From assembly GCF_006715165.1 (NCBI RefSeq), contig NZ_VFMS01000001.1:496001-560000 (forward strand): a stretch of DNA of 64,000 nt, in the 5' to 3' direction. The notes beneath the pieces are model-generated. The model saw nothing but the letters and a program-made list of their open reading frames with translations. It had not been told where the DNA came from and did no database searches. Made by a program: the position numbers and the translations under genes. The DNA comes from Arthrobacter sp. SLBN-122 (GTDB lineage: Bacteria; Actinomycetota; Actinomycetes; Actinomycetales; Micrococcaceae). How positions within the stretch are numbered: the stretch's first letter is position 1; each line of letters begins with the position of its first letter. Of this stretch, positions 12,976 through 22,052 are shown piece by piece.

Positions 12976-13018
12976 CCCCGCACTGCCGGCCAGCATGAGC
13001 ATGGCCGGCGGCACGGGG
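12976..13018 (-). other. Intercistronic hairpin between groES and groEL
   Basis: Two nested stems (12976-12980 with 13014-13018, and 12985-12991 with 13003-13009) lie in the 78-bp gap. No T-run follows on the minus strand, so it looks more like an mRNA stability or processing element than a full terminator. Confidence 0.5.
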
Positions 13019-13029
13019 ATCCGAAAGAG

Positions 13030-13323
13030 TTACTTTACGACGACAGCCAGGACGTCGCGGGCGGACAGCACGAGGTACTCGGTGCCGCCGGTCTTGACTT
13101 CGGTTCCGCCGTACTTGGAGTAGATGACGACGTCGCCAACGGCTACGTCAACGGGAACGCGGTTGCCATCTTCGAAGCGGCCGGGGCCTACTGCAACAAC
13201 TTCGCCTTCCTGCGGCTTCTCCTGCGCGGAGTCCGGGATGACCAGGCCGGAAGCCGTGGTCTGCTCGGCTTCGAGCGGGCGGACAACGATACGATCCTCA
13301 AGAGGCTTAATAGAGACCGACAC
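13030..13323 (-). CDS. groES: Co-chaperonin GroES (10 kDa)
   Basis: Heptameric lid of the GroEL chamber, 97 residues, the usual length. It begins [20 protein letters not shown] and contains the mobile-loop region near residues 20-35 ([19 protein letters not shown]) and the typical [16 protein letters not shown]. The GTG start is preceded by AAGGAGAGG, an excellent ribosome site. It is the first gene of the groES-groEL operon, with a leader of roughly 130-140 nt below a promoter covered by two CIRCE operators. Confidence 0.97.
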   Translation of the reverse strand: MSVSIKPLEDRIVVRPLEAEQTTASGLVIPDSAQEKPQEGEVVAVGPGRFEDGNRVPVDVAVGDVVIYSKYGGTEVKTGGTEYLVLSARDVLAVVVK

Positions 13324-13433
13324 TCGGACCTCTCCTTTTCGTCAGCAAATTCGTGGACTGGAAAGCTTTCCGCCGTAGCTGGCAAACCGTCGTCGCGGTG
13401 CCGGCAGCAGCCTGGCTGGCAGCTCTTCATGTG

Positions 13434-13460
13434 TTAGCACCCTCCTAGGGAGAGTGCTAA
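13434..13460. promoter_or_regulatory. CIRCE operator 1 (proximal to groES)
   Basis: TTAGCACCC-N9-GAGTGCTAA. It differs from the consensus TTAGCACTC-N9-GAGTGCTAA at one position and is a binding site for the HrcA repressor. It lies just downstream of the predicted -10 box. Confidence 0.93.
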
Positions 13461-13465
13461 TGAAG

Positions 13466-13494
13466 ACTCTATGTAAGGGTTAGCACTCGGTCAA
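13466..13494 (-). promoter_or_regulatory. Predicted groES promoter
   Basis: On the minus strand there is TTGACC (-35, 13489-13494), a 17-bp spacer and TAGAGT (-10, 13466-13471). The -35 box lies within the spacer of CIRCE 2, and CIRCE 1 follows the -10 box, so HrcA binding would block polymerase. Confidence 0.7.
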
Positions 13495-13506
13495 GGTGAG
13501 TGCCAA
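13480..13506. promoter_or_regulatory. CIRCE operator 2 (distal)
   Basis: TTAGCACTC-N9-GAGTGCCAA, one mismatch from consensus. Its centre is 46 bp from that of CIRCE 1. It overlaps the -35 region of the groES promoter. Confidence 0.9.
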
Positions 13507-13575
13507 CGTTTCGTCATGGGCGTACGCCTTTTCCAGGGTCCGACGACGGCGGCCCGGGGCAACGGCCACGCTCCC

Positions 13576-13956
13576 CTATCGGCCCAGGTCGTCGAAGTCC
13601 ACGTCTTCGCCGCCGTCGGCATCGCCGCCGCCTGCCTTACGGGCGCGGAAGAGCACCCAGCCGGCCCCGGCTGCGGCGAGCGCCGCAATGACGAGGACGA
13701 AGATGCTCCCCATCCGCGCGCCGTCGTACAGCCCCCGGATGTCCCGGGACTCCTGGGTGTTGTCCTGGATGTCGTTGCCGCCCACGGAATAGACGGTGGC
13801 GTTGAACGTGTCCAGCAGGAAAATGATCACCAGCAGGGCGATGCAGACCACCGCCACCGCGGCGGCAGCAATCAGGACGGGACGGGCAAACCTTGCCGGG
13901 CCGCGGCCCCTGGGTTGGTGTCCGCCGGGCTCCACAGGGGCTGTGCTCTCATCCAT
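13576..13956 (-). CDS. Small membrane protein, function unknown
   Basis: A protein of 126 residues starting MDESTAPVEPGG at 13956. The frame is open much further upstream but that part is antisense to the methyltransferase gene. Two hydrophobic helices are visible: one near residues 24-50 (VLIAAAAVAVVCIALLVIIF) and one near residues 85-105 (GSIFVLVIAALAAAGAGWVLF). Between them is a short extracellular-looking loop, and an acidic C-terminus (DGGEDVDFDDLGR) follows. I do not recognise a family. It is divergent from the methyltransferase gene with 54 bp between starts. Confidence 0.75.
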   Translation of the reverse strand: MDESTAPVEPGGHQPRGRGPARFARPVLIAAAAVAVVCIALLVIIFLLDTFNATVYSVGGNDIQDNTQESRDIRGLYDGARMGSIFVLVIAALAAAGAGWVLFRARKAGGGDADGGEDVDFDDLGR

Positions 13957-14010
13957 GGTTTCAACAGTATCGGCATCCCGGCCGCGCGCTCCTCCACTAG
14001 GCTGGAACCC

Positions 14011-15237
14011 ATGGCTCACGCTCCCCAGGACCAGATTGCACCCCTTTTGACCCCCGAAGGCTGGGACTTGCTGGCATCGCTGGGCCCCTACCGGGACGAG
14101 GACTCCTTTGAGCTCAATTCCGCGCTCCGGAAGGCCGGGCACCCTGCCGAACTCGTATCCGCCGTCCTGACGCAGTCGCGGCTGCGCACCAGGGCAGAGG
14201 CGAAATTCGGCGAGTTTGCCCGCCAGATGTTGTTTACCCAGGCCGGCCTGGAGCAGGCCACGCGCCTGAACGTCGCCGCGCACCACGCGCAGCGGTTCGC
14301 TGCTGCCGGGATCAGCCGCGTGGCGGACCTGGGCTGCGGGCTGGGCGCCGATGCCATGGCCCTGGCATCCCTGGACATCAATGTCACCGCCGTGGAAATG
14401 GACGAAACCACCGCGGCCTGCGCCACCATGAACCTCATCCCGTTCCCCAATGCCACGGTGGTCCACGCCGACGCGGCATCAGTCCCGCTGGAAGGAATCG
14501 ACGGCGTCTGGCTGGATCCCGCGCGCCGGGTCACCTCCACCTCCGGAACCAAGCGGATCTGGGACCCCGAGGCGTTCTCCCCGCCGCTGTCCTTCGTGGA
14601 GTCACTCGCTGCTGGCGGGAAGGCCGTGGGCGTGAAGATGGGCCCGGGCATGCCGCACGAGTCTGTTCCTGCAGACTGCGAAGCCCAATGGGTGTCCGCG
14701 GCCGGTGACGTCACCGAAGTGACCCTCTGGTTCAACGCTGTGCGCAGGCCCGGGGTCCGCCGGGCAGCCCTGGTCCTGGGTTCCCAAGGGCCCGCCGAGC
14801 TGACCAGCGCGGACGATTTCGGCGCCGGCCCGGCCGCGCCAGTGGGACCGGTGGAAGGCTACCTGTACGAACCCGACGGCGCCGTGATCCGCGCCGGGCT
14901 GGTGGCGGACGTGGCGCTGCAGCTCGGCGGCCACCTGGTGGACGAGCACATCGCCTACATCTGCGCCCCGGAACTCCTGGACACCCCGTTCGCCCGGGCC
15001 TACACGGTCCTGGAGGTCATGCCCTACAACGTCAAGGCGCTCAAGGCGTGGGTGAAGCAGGAGGGCATCACCGTGCTGGATATCAAAAAGCGTGGGACCG
15101 CGGTCACGCCGGAGGAGCTGCGGAAGCAGCTGCTGCCAGGCGGAAAGAACTCCAAAAAGGGTTCCGCGAGGACCGCCACCCTGGTCCTGACCCGTATTGG
15201 GGAGGACCGGGTAGCGATCGTGGTGGAACCGGCATAG
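14011..15237 (+). CDS. Class I SAM-dependent methyltransferase with THUMP-like C-terminus
   Basis: A protein of 408 residues. SAM-binding motif I is ADLGCGLGAD at about residues 105-114, with the acidic strand-2 end in VTAVEMDE and a WLDPARR segment that resembles the catalytic region of RNA methylases. The last ~80 residues (YNVKALKAWVKQEGITVLDIKKRG) match the THUMP-like domain seen with these actinobacterial proteins, which suggests a nucleic-acid substrate. The start is the ATG at 14011; the frame is open upstream but without a better start. Its stop lies 4 bp from that of the convergent shikimate dehydrogenase-like gene. Confidence 0.86.
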   Translation: MAHAPQDQIAPLLTPEGWDLLASLGPYRDEDSFELNSALRKAGHPAELVSAVLTQSRLRTRAEAKFGEFARQMLFTQAGLEQATRLNVAAHHAQRFAAAGISRVADLGCGLGADAMALASLDINVTAVEMDETTAACATMNLIPFPNATVVHADAASVPLEGIDGVWLDPARRVTSTSGTKRIWDPEAFSPPLSFVESLAAGGKAVGVKMGPGMPHESVPADCEAQWVSAAGDVTEVTLWFNAVRRPGVRRAALVLGSQGPAELTSADDFGAGPAAPVGPVEGYLYEPDGAVIRAGLVADVALQLGGHLVDEHIAYICAPELLDTPFARAYTVLEVMPYNVKALKAWVKQEGITVLDIKKRGTAVTPEELRKQLLPGGKNSKKGSARTATLVLTRIGEDRVAIVVEPA

Positions 15238-15241
15238 GCGC

Positions 15242-16060
15242 CTACTGCGCGCGCATGAACTCCTCGGCTGCCCGCACCTGCTCCGCGGTGGGACGCACGC
15301 CGGTGTAGAGCACGAACTGTTCCAGTGCCTGGATGGTGGCAACCTCGGCCCCCGTGATGACCGGTTTCCCTGCCACACGGGCCGTCTTGATCAGCGGCGT
15401 CTCCGCCGGGAGCGCCACCACGTCGAAGACCAGCCGGGCTGCCTGGATGGCCTCCGCGGGAAACGATAGGCTGTCCGCTTCGGCGCCGCCGGCCATGCCG
15501 ATGGGGGTGACGTTGATGATCAGGTCCGCCGTGCCGCCGTCGAGCGCTGCCCGCCACTGGAAGCCGTACTGGTCGGCGAGCGCACGGCCGGCAGCCTCAT
15601 TCCGGGCGATGACGGTGACGTTCCTGAAGCCGGCATCGCGGAGGGCGGCAACCGTGGCCTTGGCCATGCCGCCCGCACCCTGGACCAGTACCGAATAGTC
15701 AGTGGGGACTGCGTTTGACGCCAGCAGCTGTTCGATCGCCGTGTAGTCGGTGTTGTACGCCTTGAGGTGCCCCTCCGTGTTCACGATGGTGTTCACAGAG
15801 TCGATGGCCTTGGCGGAGGGGTCCATCTCGTCCACCAGCGCGATGACGTCCTCCTTGTACGGCATGGAGATGGCACAGCCGCGGATGCCCAGCCCCCGGA
15901 CGCCGGCGATGGCCTGTTCCAGGTTGGTGGGCGCGAACGCCTTGTAGATCCAGTTCAGGTCCAGCTGCCCGTACAGGTGGTTGTGGAAGCGGGTCCCGTT
16001 GTTGCTGGGCCGGGCCGAGAGCGAGATGCAGAGGGTCATGTCTTTATTCAGAATGGGCAC
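15242..16060 (-). CDS. Shikimate dehydrogenase-like oxidoreductase
   Basis: A 272-residue AroE-family protein that would reduce 3-dehydroshikimate or a related substrate with NAD(P)H. Substrate-side features are LSARPSNNGTRFHN near the N-terminus and MPYKEDV with the catalytic lysine. YNTDYTA replaces the usual NTDxxG. The dinucleotide loop is VQGAGGMAKATV. These differences place it in a divergent AroE-like branch rather than with classical AroE, so substrate is uncertain. I used the GTG at 16060 (PILNKDMTLCISL); an ATG seven codons later is possible. It lies 25 bp downstream of the GH3 gene, so the two may be co-transcribed. Confidence 0.85.
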   Translation of the reverse strand: MPILNKDMTLCISLSARPSNNGTRFHNHLYGQLDLNWIYKAFAPTNLEQAIAGVRGLGIRGCAISMPYKEDVIALVDEMDPSAKAIDSVNTIVNTEGHLKAYNTDYTAIEQLLASNAVPTDYSVLVQGAGGMAKATVAALRDAGFRNVTVIARNEAAGRALADQYGFQWRAALDGGTADLIINVTPIGMAGGAEADSLSFPAEAIQAARLVFDVVALPAETPLIKTARVAGKPVITGAEVATIQALEQFVLYTGVRPTAEQVRAAEEFMRAQ

Positions 16061-16085
16061 CTGACCATTAAAGCGTTCCCGCGGG

Positions 16086-17819
16086 TCAGGGGCAGCCGGT
16101 CCCTGCAGGAAAGGGCCCGACGGCGGCAGGCAGCTTCCCGGGAGCAAGCGCCTTTCCTGCCAGCACGGCGGCCAGCGCGTCGAAGGCGGTGTCGGTGCGG
16201 CCATACAGCGCCAGCTTGACCGGGGCTGTGGAGTTCTGGAGCGGCCAGGGGGCGTCGAGGGCCACGGCGATGTCCCCGCCCGCCGCCTTCCCGCCGAGGC
16301 CGATCAGGTTCACCAGCGGGCCTGATCCAACCGCCAGGCCGGAGCGGGCAGCGGCTGCTTCGAAGCGCTCCCGGTCCCCCGGTCCCCCGCCGGCCACGCG
16401 TACAGCACCGGGAACAAGGGGGCCGCCGCAGGGACCGGAGACAACGGTAAGGGCCGATGCCGAAACCCGTGCCGACAACGCGACGCCGCTGCCGGCCGGA
16501 GAACCTGCACCCGCTGTTGCGGCGGCCGCCGTGGTCCGGGCATGCCAGATCATCATGGTGGCCACCCGCTGCACGGCCTCATCGAGCCGGGCGGCGGGAA
16601 GGGTCCCGGCGGCTACGGCCTGGAGGATGGCGGCGTGCGCCTGTTCCACGTCCGCGGGCATCAGCAGCAGGTCGGCGCCGGCTCCCAGGGCTTTCACCGC
16701 TGCCGCCCCGGCGGGGTACTGGTTGTCCACGGCCCCCATGTTGAGGGCGTCGGTCACGGCCACGCCTTTGAAGCCCAGGTCCCGCATCACGGCGTAGCTT
16801 GGTGCGGAGAGCGACGCCGGCACGCCGGGTTCCAGCGCAGGCACGGCGATGTGCCCGGTCATGACAATGGGCAGGCCCGCGGACACGGCTGCCTGGAAGG
16901 GTTTCCAGTCCCGGGCCCGGAGTTCGTCAAGGCCGGCCGGCTGCACGGGCAGGCTGAGGTGGGAGTCCGTTGTCACCGAGCCGTGGCCGGGGAAGTGCTT
17001 CACGGTGGGGAGCACACCCGCGTCCAGCATGCCTTGGGAAAAGGCCACCCCGTGGGCTGCGGCGGCGGCCGGATCGGCGGACATGGAGCGGGCACCGATG
17101 GTGGGGTCGCCGGGCCCGATGGTGACGTCGGTGTCGGGCGCGAAGTCGAGGTCGAAACCCAACGGCACCAGCTCACTGGCCAAACCCTTTCCTGCTTCCC
17201 GGGTCAGGGCCTGGTTGCCAGCTGCACCGTAGCTCATGGGCGTGGGCCATTCGGTCAGCGGGCGTCCCAGGCGCGCCACGGCGCCGCCTTCCTGGTCCAC
17301 GCCGATGATGCCCGGCCAGCCCCGGCCGTCGGCGGAAGCGGCCTGCTGCAGCCGCTGGTTCACGGCACCCATGGCGGCAACGTCCACGTTCCCCTGCGGG
17401 TCCCGGGGCACGTTGTCGCCCATGATGATGGACCCGGCCAGGTGCAGGCGCTGGATGAGCGCGGCGTGCGCCTCCACCTGGCTGCCCTTGAAGAACGGGA
17501 TCAGCACCTGCCCGGCCTTCTGCTCCGGCGACATGGCTTTGACAGCGGCTGCCGCGGCATCCTGGTCGCGCTGCTCCGGGCCCCACCCCAGCGGGCGGGA
17601 GCCTGGGTCAGGTGAGGCAGAAGCGGTGGGAGGCGCCGTCGTCGTACTTGCTGATGCGGAAGGGGACGCAGTGGCGGGCGCAGCCGGGGACGACGGCGGG
17701 GCCGCGTTTGGCGAGGCGGTGCAGGAGGCCAGGGCCAGGGCCGACAGGGCCAGGAGGAGCGGGAGGGATTTGGCGGGACTGGTTTTGGCGGCGCTGTGAC
17801 GCAGGGGGAACGGGGCCAT
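16086..17819 (-). CDS. Glycoside hydrolase family 3 lipoprotein (NagZ-like)
   Basis: A secreted lipoprotein of 577 residues. The signal peptide ends in a lipobox (LALASC, cysteine near residue 33) and is followed by a long Ala/Ser/Pro/Thr linker to about residue 75. The catalytic domain has the GH3 N-acetylhexosaminidase signature KHFPGHGSVTTDSH near residue 278 and the nucleophile in VTDALNMGA near residue 356. The K-H-F-P-G-H and D-S-H pattern points to beta-N-acetylglucosaminidase activity on wall fragments. The C-terminal ~180 residues form an extra domain. ATG 17819 is preferred to the TTG one codon earlier. Confidence 0.9.
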   Translation of the reverse strand: MAPFPLRHSAAKTSPAKSLPLLLALSALALASCTASPNAAPPSSPAAPATASPSASASTTTAPPTASASPDPGSRPLGWGPEQRDQDAAAAAVKAMSPEQKAGQVLIPFFKGSQVEAHAALIQRLHLAGSIIMGDNVPRDPQGNVDVAAMGAVNQRLQQAASADGRGWPGIIGVDQEGGAVARLGRPLTEWPTPMSYGAAGNQALTREAGKGLASELVPLGFDLDFAPDTDVTIGPGDPTIGARSMSADPAAAAAHGVAFSQGMLDAGVLPTVKHFPGHGSVTTDSHLSLPVQPAGLDELRARDWKPFQAAVSAGLPIVMTGHIAVPALEPGVPASLSAPSYAVMRDLGFKGVAVTDALNMGAVDNQYPAGAAAVKALGAGADLLLMPADVEQAHAAILQAVAAGTLPAARLDEAVQRVATMMIWHARTTAAAATAGAGSPAGSGVALSARVSASALTVVSGPCGGPLVPGAVRVAGGGPGDRERFEAAAARSGLAVGSGPLVNLIGLGGKAAGGDIAVALDAPWPLQNSTAPVKLALYGRTDTAFDALAAVLAGKALAPGKLPAAVGPFPAGTGCP

Positions 17820-17922
17820 CAATACGATGCTACCCCTGCACTAGACTTGAACCACCCGTTCGCCAGCCGGCGCAGCCTGTGAGCGGCATCAGCCAGCGGC
17901 AAACCGGACAGTAAGGAAACGT

Positions 17923-19074
17923 GTGAAGATCGACTTCGCGTCATCGAGGCAGTCAACCCTCGGTGTTGAGTGGGAGCTTGCCCTGGTGGACGGAAAAACG
18001 GGCGAGCTCGCTTCCGTGGCCAACCAGGTACTCCGCGGCGTGGCCTCCCGCCACCCGGAACTCAACGAAGACGACGAACATCCGCACATCAAGCAGGAAC
18101 TGCTGCTGAACACGGTGGAACTGGTCACCGGCATCTGCGAAACAGCCGCCGAGGCCAAAGAGGACCTGAGCCGGTCCGTTGCCGCCGTCCGCGAAATCAC
18201 CGATCCCATGGGCGTGGAGCTGTTCTGCGCCGGCAGCCACCCGTTCAGCCCGCCGCAGCTGCAGCCCGTGACGGACAAGGCGCGCTACGCCAAACTCATC
18301 GACCGCACCCAGTGGTGGGGCCGGCAGATGGTCATTTACGGCGTCCACGTACACGTGGGCCTGGACCGCCGGGACAAGGCACTGCCCGTCCTGGACGGCC
18401 TGGTCAACTACTTCCCGCACTTCCAGGCACTCTCCGCGTCCAGCCCGTTCTGGGGCGGCGAGGACACCGGCTACGCCTCCCAGCGCGCCCTGATGTTCCA
18501 GCAGCTTCCCACCGCAGGCCTGCCCTTCCAGTTCAAATCCTGGGAGGAATACGAGTCCTACGTGCAGGATATGACCACCACCGGCGTCATCGACACCATC
18601 TCCGAGATCCGCTGGGACATCCGGCCCGTGCCTGCGCTCGGGACCATCGAGATGCGCATCTGCGATGGCCTGGCCACGCTGGAGGAAGTGGGCGCCATTG
18701 CGGCCCTCACCCAGTGCCTGGTGGACGAGTTCTCCACCACCCTGGACAACGGCGGCACCATCCCCACCATGCCGCCGTGGCACGTGCAGGAAAACAAATG
18801 GCGCGCTGCCCGCTACGGCATGGACGCCATCATCATCCTAGACGCCGCAGGCCGTGAGCAGTTGGTCACCGAACACCTGCTGGAGACGCTGAACCGGCTG
18901 GAGCCGGTGGCGGCCAAGCTTCGCTGCCTGGACGAGCTTGCCGACGTCGAGAAAATCATCCGCCGCGGCGCCGGGTACCAGCGGCAGCGCCGCGTTGCCG
19001 CGGAGAACGGCGGGAACCTCCAGGCCGTGGTCCTGGACCTGGTCAAGCAGATGCGGAACGGCCCCACCGCCTGA
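17923..19074 (+). CDS. Glutamate-cysteine ligase, GCS2 (YbdK) family
   Basis: A carboxylate-amine ligase of 383 residues that joins glutamate and cysteine or a similar pair using ATP. Family features are LGVEWELALVD at the N-terminus, the HIKQELLLNTVELVTGIC segment, the YGVHVHVGLD motif and RWDIRPVPALGTIEMRICD. Mycothiol, not glutathione, is the main thiol of these bacteria, so the physiological product is uncertain; gamma-glutamylcysteine for ergothioneine is one possibility. The GTG at 17923 has AAGGAAAC upstream. A 59-nt palindrome begins two bases after the stop. Confidence 0.9.
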   Translation: MKIDFASSRQSTLGVEWELALVDGKTGELASVANQVLRGVASRHPELNEDDEHPHIKQELLLNTVELVTGICETAAEAKEDLSRSVAAVREITDPMGVELFCAGSHPFSPPQLQPVTDKARYAKLIDRTQWWGRQMVIYGVHVHVGLDRRDKALPVLDGLVNYFPHFQALSASSPFWGGEDTGYASQRALMFQQLPTAGLPFQFKSWEEYESYVQDMTTTGVIDTISEIRWDIRPVPALGTIEMRICDGLATLEEVGAIAALTQCLVDEFSTTLDNGGTIPTMPPWHVQENKWRAARYGMDAIIILDAAGREQLVTEHLLETLNRLEPVAAKLRCLDELADVEKIIRRGAGYQRQRRVAAENGGNLQAVVLDLVKQMRNGPTA

Positions 19075-19075
19075 T

Positions 19076-19134
19076 TTGCTCTATCAGTTATGGTCCCTAA
19101 ACCCTGCTTTTAGGAACCATAACTGATGGAGCAT
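19076..19134. repeat. Palindromic repeat copy 1 (25-9-25)
   Basis: Arms 19076-19100 and 19110-19134 with a 9-nt loop. It shares arm sequence (TTGCTCTATCAG...GGTCCCTAA) and exact geometry with the copies at 29102 and 30142. This copy is the most degenerate, with three arm mismatches, one of which would be a G-U pair in RNA. It lies between two convergent genes and could act as a terminator, although no T-run flanks it. Confidence 0.88.
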
Positions 19135-19151
19135 CGGCAGATGTTTCCGGG

Positions 19152-20243
19152 TCAGGCTGGCAGCGACACCGATGTGACCGGCATGGACGAGTCCGGGGCG
19201 AAGCCGATGCCGCTGGGTTCAACGCCGGCCATCACCAACTGTGCGCCCAGTGCCGCCACCATGGCCCCGTTGTCCGTGCACAGGTCCAGGGGCGGCACGT
19301 GCAGCCGGATTCCGGCGGAGGCGCAGCGCTGCCCCGTCAGTTCGCGCAGGCGGGAGTTGGCTGCCACGCCGCCGCCCAGCAGGACATCCCTGATGCCGTG
19401 TTCGCGGCAGGCCAGCACCGCCTTGGACGAAATCACGTCCACCACGGCTTCCTGGAAGGCGGCCGCGATGTCAGCCACAGGGATCTCCTCCCCACGGGCC
19501 TCGAACTGCTCCACGCACCGGGCCACCGCCGTCTTGAGCCCGCTGAAGGACCAGTCGTACCGGTGCGGCCCCGGCTCCTCCGCCGTGCCCATGTATTTGG
19601 GCTGGGTGAGGCCGCGGGGAAAGCGGATGGCCTTGGGATTGCCGCCGCGGGCCACCTTGTCGATGGCGGGGCCGCCCGGGTAGCCGAGGCCCAGGATACG
19701 GGCCACTTTGTCGTAAGCCTCGCCCGCGGCGTCGTCGATGGTGGAACCCAGGAGCTCCACGTCGCTGGTGATGCTGTTGATCCGCAGGATCTCGGTGTGG
19801 CCGCCGGAGACCAGCAGGGCGCCCAGGTTCTCCGGCAGCTCCTGCTTCCGGCCGTTGCCGCGGTCATCCAGGAGCCCCACCCCCACGTGCGCCACCAGAT
19901 GGTTAATCGCATACAGCGGCTTCCCGGTGGCGACGGCGAGCGCCTTGGCAGCGCACACGCCCACCATGAGTGCGCCGGCCAGCCCGGGCCCGGACGTTAC
20001 GGCGATGGCGTCCACCTCGTCAAGGCTCACACCGGCGTCTGCCAGCGCCTGCTCCAGGGTGGGGACGAACGCGTCCAGGTGCGCACGCGAAGCGATCTCT
20101 GGAATGACGCCGCCGAACCGGACGTGCTCGTCCATGGAGGAAGAGACGGTGTTGGTCAGGAGGGTGGTGCCGCGGACGATGCCCACGCCGGTTTCGTCGC
20201 AGGATGATTCGATGCCCAGCACCAGGGGCTGTGAGCGGTTCAT
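19152..20243 (-). CDS. tsaD: tRNA N6-adenosine threonylcarbamoyltransferase
   Basis: Transfers the threonylcarbamoyl group to A37 of ANN-decoding tRNAs. The 363-residue protein opens with [16 protein letters not shown], the family hallmark. It has metal-binding histidines in INHLVAH, the ASRAHLD segment and the ATP-site SGGHTEI. It starts with ATGA overlapping the rimI stop and is the last gene of the alr-tsaE-tsaB-rimI operon, so it is probably co-translated with TsaB and TsaE, its partners in t6A synthesis. Confidence 0.97.
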   Translation of the reverse strand: MNRSQPLVLGIESSCDETGVGIVRGTTLLTNTVSSSMDEHVRFGGVIPEIASRAHLDAFVPTLEQALADAGVSLDEVDAIAVTSGPGLAGALMVGVCAAKALAVATGKPLYAINHLVAHVGVGLLDDRGNGRKQELPENLGALLVSGGHTEILRINSITSDVELLGSTIDDAAGEAYDKVARILGLGYPGGPAIDKVARGGNPKAIRFPRGLTQPKYMGTAEEPGPHRYDWSFSGLKTAVARCVEQFEARGEEIPVADIAAAFQEAVVDVISSKAVLACREHGIRDVLLGGGVAANSRLRELTGQRCASAGIRLHVPPLDLCTDNGAMVAALGAQLVMAGVEPSGIGFAPDSSMPVTSVSLPA

Positions 20244-20758
20244 GGCTTGCCTGCCTCCGTTGCGTGTTGGCCATCAGTTTCGGGTGCGGCGAGCTGGAGC
20301 CGCATGATCAGGGCATCCACCCCGTCCCGGTAGTAGCGGGGACGGATGTGGATCTGCTCGAAGCCGAACCGCACGTACAGCTGCTGTGCCCGGGGGTTGT
20401 CGGCGCGGACTTCGAGCAGGACATCGGCCGCACCACGGTGCCTGGCCTCCCCAATCAGTTGCGTGAGCAGGGTGCTGCCAATACCGCGCCCCTCATAGTC
20501 AGGGACGACGGCGATGGTCTGGATGTCCGCGATGGGCTCGATGCACATCAGCCCGGCATAGCCCACGATGCCGTCGCTGGTCTCCGCCACGAGGTAGCGG
20601 CGGGTCTCCGGCTGGGAGAGCTCGTCGATGAACATCTGCACGGGCCAGGCGTCAATCGGGAACAGCTGCTGCTCCAGGGCGCCGACGCCGGGCACATCGT
20701 CCAGGGTCATGTCGCGGACGGTCACGCCTGCCATGCGGGATTCCGGGGCGGTGCTCAC
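20240..20758 (-). CDS. rimI: Ribosomal protein S18 alanine N-acetyltransferase
   Basis: A GNAT-fold acetyltransferase of 172 residues that acetylates the N-terminus of S18. The acetyl-CoA pyrophosphate loop is [18 protein letters not shown], and [14 protein letters not shown] near the C-terminus is the typical final GNAT motif. It starts with GTG overlapping the tsaB stop (GTGA); an internal ATG at 20734 gives a shorter, more usual N-terminus. Placement between tsaB and tsaD is conserved in many bacteria and supports the RimI call. Confidence 0.92.
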   Translation of the reverse strand: MSTAPESRMAGVTVRDMTLDDVPGVGALEQQLFPIDAWPVQMFIDELSQPETRRYLVAETSDGIVGYAGLMCIEPIADIQTIAVVPDYEGRGIGSTLLTQLIGEARHRGAADVLLEVRADNPRAQQLYVRFGFEQIHIRPRYYRDGVDALIMRLQLAAPETDGQHATEAGKP

Positions 20759-21426
20759 AGTGCCCGCTTCCGGGGTCCGGGAATCTGCGCGTCCGATTCG
20801 CGCAGGTACAGGGGTGTGGTGTCCGGCAGGGCGTCACCGGCAGCCAGCCTGGCCAGGGCGAACTGGCCAAGGTACAGCGCGTCAGGCTGCTCCGCCGCGA
20901 ACTCCGGATGGGCGTGCAGGACGCCATCGTAGAGCCCGGCACCGGCGCCGAATGCGGGCAGGTCCGGCAGGTCGGCGGCGAATCCGACATCCGGACCGTC
21001 CTCCAGCTGCGGCAACTGGCCGTCGTCGAGGCTGTAACGGGCCCAGTAGACCTCTTTCCGGCGGGCATCGGTCACCACCAGGAACTCCGGAACGGCGGCA
21101 GTGGATTCGGCCACCTCCAGGGCCACCGCGTCCAGGCTCATCAGCCCGTGTAGGGGCTTGCCCCAGACAAACGCGAGGGTCCGTGCCGTGGCGATGCCGG
21201 AGCGCAGGCCGGTGAAGGGGCCAGGACCTACCCCCACCACCAGCGCATCAATGTCCTGCCCGGTGACTCCGGCGTCTGCCAGCATGGCGTGAATGCCCGG
21301 CGCGAGCACCTCGGCATGGCTGCGCGTGTCTTCGGTGGCGAAGCTGGCCAGCACCCCCTCCGGGGCTTGATTGGACAGCAGCGCCGCGCTGGCCACCGCG
21401 GAGGTGTCAATCGCGAGGATCAGCAT
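20755..21426 (-). CDS. tsaB: t6A synthesis scaffold protein TsaB
   Basis: A protein of 223 residues with the ASKHA-type N-terminus MLILAIDTSAVASAALL and the conserved VGVGPGPFTGLRSGIATA segment. TsaB is the non-catalytic dimer partner of TsaD in the bacterial t6A complex. It starts inside the end of tsaE with a 7-base overlap and ends overlapping rimI. Confidence 0.95.
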   Translation of the reverse strand: MLILAIDTSAVASAALLSNQAPEGVLASFATEDTRSHAEVLAPGIHAMLADAGVTGQDIDALVVGVGPGPFTGLRSGIATARTLAFVWGKPLHGLMSLDAVALEVAESTAAVPEFLVVTDARRKEVYWARYSLDDGQLPQLEDGPDVGFAADLPDLPAFGAGAGLYDGVLHAHPEFAAEQPDALYLGQFALARLAAGDALPDTTPLYLRESDAQIPGPRKRAL

Positions 21427-22052
21427 GGGACGTCTCCTCCCGGCGCATCAAGTTCCGGTCCGCCCGGTTCAGGGGCGCCCAGTTCCGGGGCGCTTGCCCA
21501 CCGCGGCCCGTACCCGCGCATCACGATGGTGCGGGGCTCGTCGGTGTCTTCGCCGTCGAAGTCCAGGGTCCCACCTCCGGCCCCGCTGCCAGAGGTATCA
21601 AGCCCGATGGCACGCAGGAGGTCGATTTCCAGCCGGCTGTCGCTCAGGTGCTCCACCCGCTCATGCCCCCACTCCACCACCGTCACGGACGAGTCCATGG
21701 TGTTTTCGAGGTCGATGTCGTCGATTTCCGCCGCCGAACCCAGCCGGTACGCGTCCACGTGCACAAGGTCCGGGCCGCCGGGACGCGGACCATCGGGCAG
21801 GTTGGGATGGATCCGGACCAGGACGAACGTTGGCGAGATGATGCCGGCGCGGACACCCAGGCCCTCGCCCAGGCCTTGGGTGAATGTCGTTTTTCCTGCC
21901 CCCAGCTCGCCGGACAGCACCAACAGGTCCCCGGCCTGCAGCACCTCCGCTAAACGTGCGCCGAACGCATGCGTCTGGTCCGCCGTCGTCGCCGTAAACG
22001 TCTTTTCCCAGTTGGCGGCCTGGTTGGCGGCCAACTCTTCCGGCGCGCTCAT
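21420..22052 (-). CDS. tsaE: t6A synthesis ATPase TsaE
   Basis: A small P-loop ATPase of 210 residues that resets the TsaBD complex. Walker A is GELGAGKTT at residues 48-56, followed by SPTFVLVRIHP and the VHVDAYRLG and VVEWGHE motifs of the family. The start at 22052 overlaps the alr stop. About 50 residues after the core are Gly/Pro/Glu-rich and probably disordered, making the protein longer than the usual ~150 residues. Confidence 0.95.
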   Translation of the reverse strand: MSAPEELAANQAANWEKTFTATTADQTHAFGARLAEVLQAGDLLVLSGELGAGKTTFTQGLGEGLGVRAGIISPTFVLVRIHPNLPDGPRPGGPDLVHVDAYRLGSAAEIDDIDLENTMDSSVTVVEWGHERVEHLSDSRLEIDLLRAIGLDTSGSGAGGGTLDFDGEDTDEPRTIVMRGYGPRWASAPELGAPEPGGPELDAPGGDVPC

